Shown: positions 62,353 through 64,000 of the stretch, piece after piece
How positions within the stretch are numbered: position 1 is the first letter of the stretch
Layout: each line of letters begins with the position of its first letter
NCBI GenBank assembly: GCA_031213475.1
Contig: JARUPZ010000029.1
Location: 7,059,290 to 7,123,289, forward strand
Origin: Nereocystis luetkeana
Taxonomy: Eukaryota; Sar; Phaeophyceae; Laminariales; Laminariaceae
Length of the DNA stretch: 64,000 nt
Direction of reading: 5' to 3'
Translations under genes and position numbers: made by a program
The notes under the pieces: model-generated
Database searches by the model: none
What the model saw: only the letters and a program-made list of their open reading frames with translations
Told to the model about the DNA's origin: nothing

Positions 62353-62464
62353 TTACGGGGGACCATAGTAAATAGGACCTATGGCACACACAAAAACCTA
62401 CCAGGTATACATTTCCCCATTTTTACACGCAATATTTGGTCCTATTTACTATGGTCCCTCGGAA
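62353..62464. mobile_element. MITE A copy 10
   Basis: 112 bp, ends TTACGGGGGACCATAGTAAA / TTTACTATGGTCCCTCGGAA, flanked by TA. A TACCAGGTA word replaces the usual TATATG-like interior. Confidence 0.85.
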
Positions 62465-63424
62465 TAGTATACCCTTCTTAGGGGAATGACCCCCGCAATG
62501 ATCGGGGACGCGGTATCATCGCCGTGCTGCAGCTTTTGTCAGACAGTCCGCAAAGACACGGCGATCGTTGATACTCGTATGGTGGTTTTCGAATTTCGGT
62601 TTGCTCTCTTTCCCTGCATGTCGGCGGGTCGTCACTCTGACAGCACCCCAGGCAGCAGGCGTGTTCCTCTCTGTGTTCACGACTCCCGTCTGTTCCTTAC
62701 GGAGCAGGCAGCACTCCAGACAGCAACCGCTGTAGTCAGTAGCCACGAGTTGGTTAGCCGCGGCAACGAGGTGGGATCTACGCTGAGGTCGAGACCCGCG
62801 GCCATGTTATCAAAATGTCAGTTTGCACATTGATTTCATTTGGTGTGCGCCTTCTACATCTATCTCGTGTATAAGTACATTTATTTGTAGTCGGGAGGCG
62901 TCGTGGTTCCCAGCCAAATTGATATTTTTTTAATCATTTTTCAAATCTTCCCAGGGCTCCAGCCCCTTTGTGATCACGGACTCCTTCACAACAAAGTGCA
63001 TTTTTCTGAATCATTTTTCTGTATCATCCCCTAATTATTGTTTCCCTGGCCATCCGACAATGTGCAGGCAGCATGATCTTAAACATTGATAGCTCATAAC
63101 TTTCCCGAAAGAAGGAAACCCTCGGAAACGAAAGGAAACCCGTACCCATGCACCAAGTCTACCTCCCTTCTATGCCAACGTTCGGCTTGCCTACTCCATT
63201 AGCTGTCCTTGCTCCTTCCTTCTCATTACGCTCTATCCTTAAATCCTGAGCTGCATCCAACCTCCATCCCCACGCCATCGGTGTAGGGTCTGTCTTCCAT
63301 TATTTTTGTTTTGTACCAGGTATTTCTATCTTCGTCACTGCTGTCCTTGTGATAGGAAAGTCTTGTTTCGTCGGTAATGTTTTTCGTTTGTTGCGTACCT
63401 GGTACCTGGTATGGCCTGACGCAC
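62465..63424. other. Stretch without a recognised gene
   Basis: No frame with motifs. TACCAGGTA/TACCTGGTA words at 63316 and 63398-63410. Confidence 0.4.
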
Positions 63425-63610
63425 CCTCTCCGGGAGTGGGGCACCGTTGACGAAAGCAGGAAGGAGAGGAGAGAGAGGATACCAAGGTACCAGACTATCA
63501 ATAGAGTATATATATGTTGGTACTCGCACCGCAAACTGCTGCGGCTCCCTGGAGGGTGGTTTTGTATTGCTTTGTTGTGCTTCGGTTGGCCAGTTCGTTT
63601 CTGACCAACT
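63425..63610. repeat. Family H repeat, copy 3
   Basis: GTTGACGAAAGCAGGAAGGA, ATACCAAGGTACCAGAC, CGCACCGCAAACTGCTGCGG and GCTTTGTTGTGCTTCGG align with 57095-57300. Confidence 0.5.
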
Positions 63611-64000
63611 GTTGTGGGAAGTTATTTCCGGGCACTCATAGATTGATGGGTTTTTTAGTTTACAGGACGAATATACGCGGTTTACATGGCGGGACAGCCA
63701 AACACACCGGCATACTCCTCAGAATGCTCCACGGAGTTTTCCGAGAGCTTTCAGGAACAGTTTCCCGTTTCTCCAGAGTCCTAATAATAGTTTTTTTCTG
63801 GAGCAGCCAATCGGTGTTTCTGGAGAGTCAAAGACAAAATGCTGGGTGTCAGAACCAGGGCAAGAAATAAGGATCTTTCTAAGATTTTTTGATGAAACAT
63901 CGCGATGTCCTCAGAACTGGGAACATGAACAAGCAGTCCAACTACCAGGTATTAATTACGACTCTGGAGAAAGGGAAAACTGCCCAAGAGAGCATTCCGA

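Overview
The window looks like nuclear DNA of a photosynthetic stramenopile, most likely a brown alga; that is an inference. The evidence is spliced genes with short exons and 0.5-2 kb GT-AG introns, a bacterial-type (organellar) lysyl-tRNA synthetase with a long N-terminal targeting extension encoded in the nucleus, and very dense non-autonomous transposons, microsatellites and homopolymer runs. No operons, prokaryotic ribosome-binding sites or CRISPR arrays were seen. All supported genes lie on the minus strand.

Layout. (1) 1-14899: organellar lysyl-tRNA synthetase, minus strand, eleven exons read here, 3' end off the left edge; its introns hold MITE families A, B, D and G, a ~520 bp foldback, satellites and long G runs. 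(2) 14900-22609: gene-poor, with a small unrecognised plus-strand ORF and degenerate inverted gene-like copies near 17.5-19.0 kb. (3) 22610-24367: protein built of about twenty 18-residue acidic repeats. (4) 25233-26732: glutamate-rich protein with one membrane segment near its C-terminus; a broken copy lies on the opposite strand at 40.2-40.9 kb. (5) 27-39 kb: repeat island with two hAT-like elements made of CGGGTC words, a GGGTACCC element, CATGGGAT-, GCGGGA- and GCATGCAA-rich blocks, and a tRNA-derived SINE-like unit. (6) 44790-59425: multi-exon glycosyltransferase-like gene, minus strand, with at least seven full or nearly full MITE C copies and further fragments in its introns. (7) 59426-64000: no supported gene, a few repeats.

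Functionally the genes look unrelated: an organellar translation enzyme, a probable secretory-pathway sugar transferase and two low-complexity proteins of unknown role. The most informative content is the transposon stratigraphy: hAT inside MITE A, piggyBac-like MITE B inside MITE C, MITE A inside family D and inside a (TAC)n tract. I did not find a convincing new multi-gene system.
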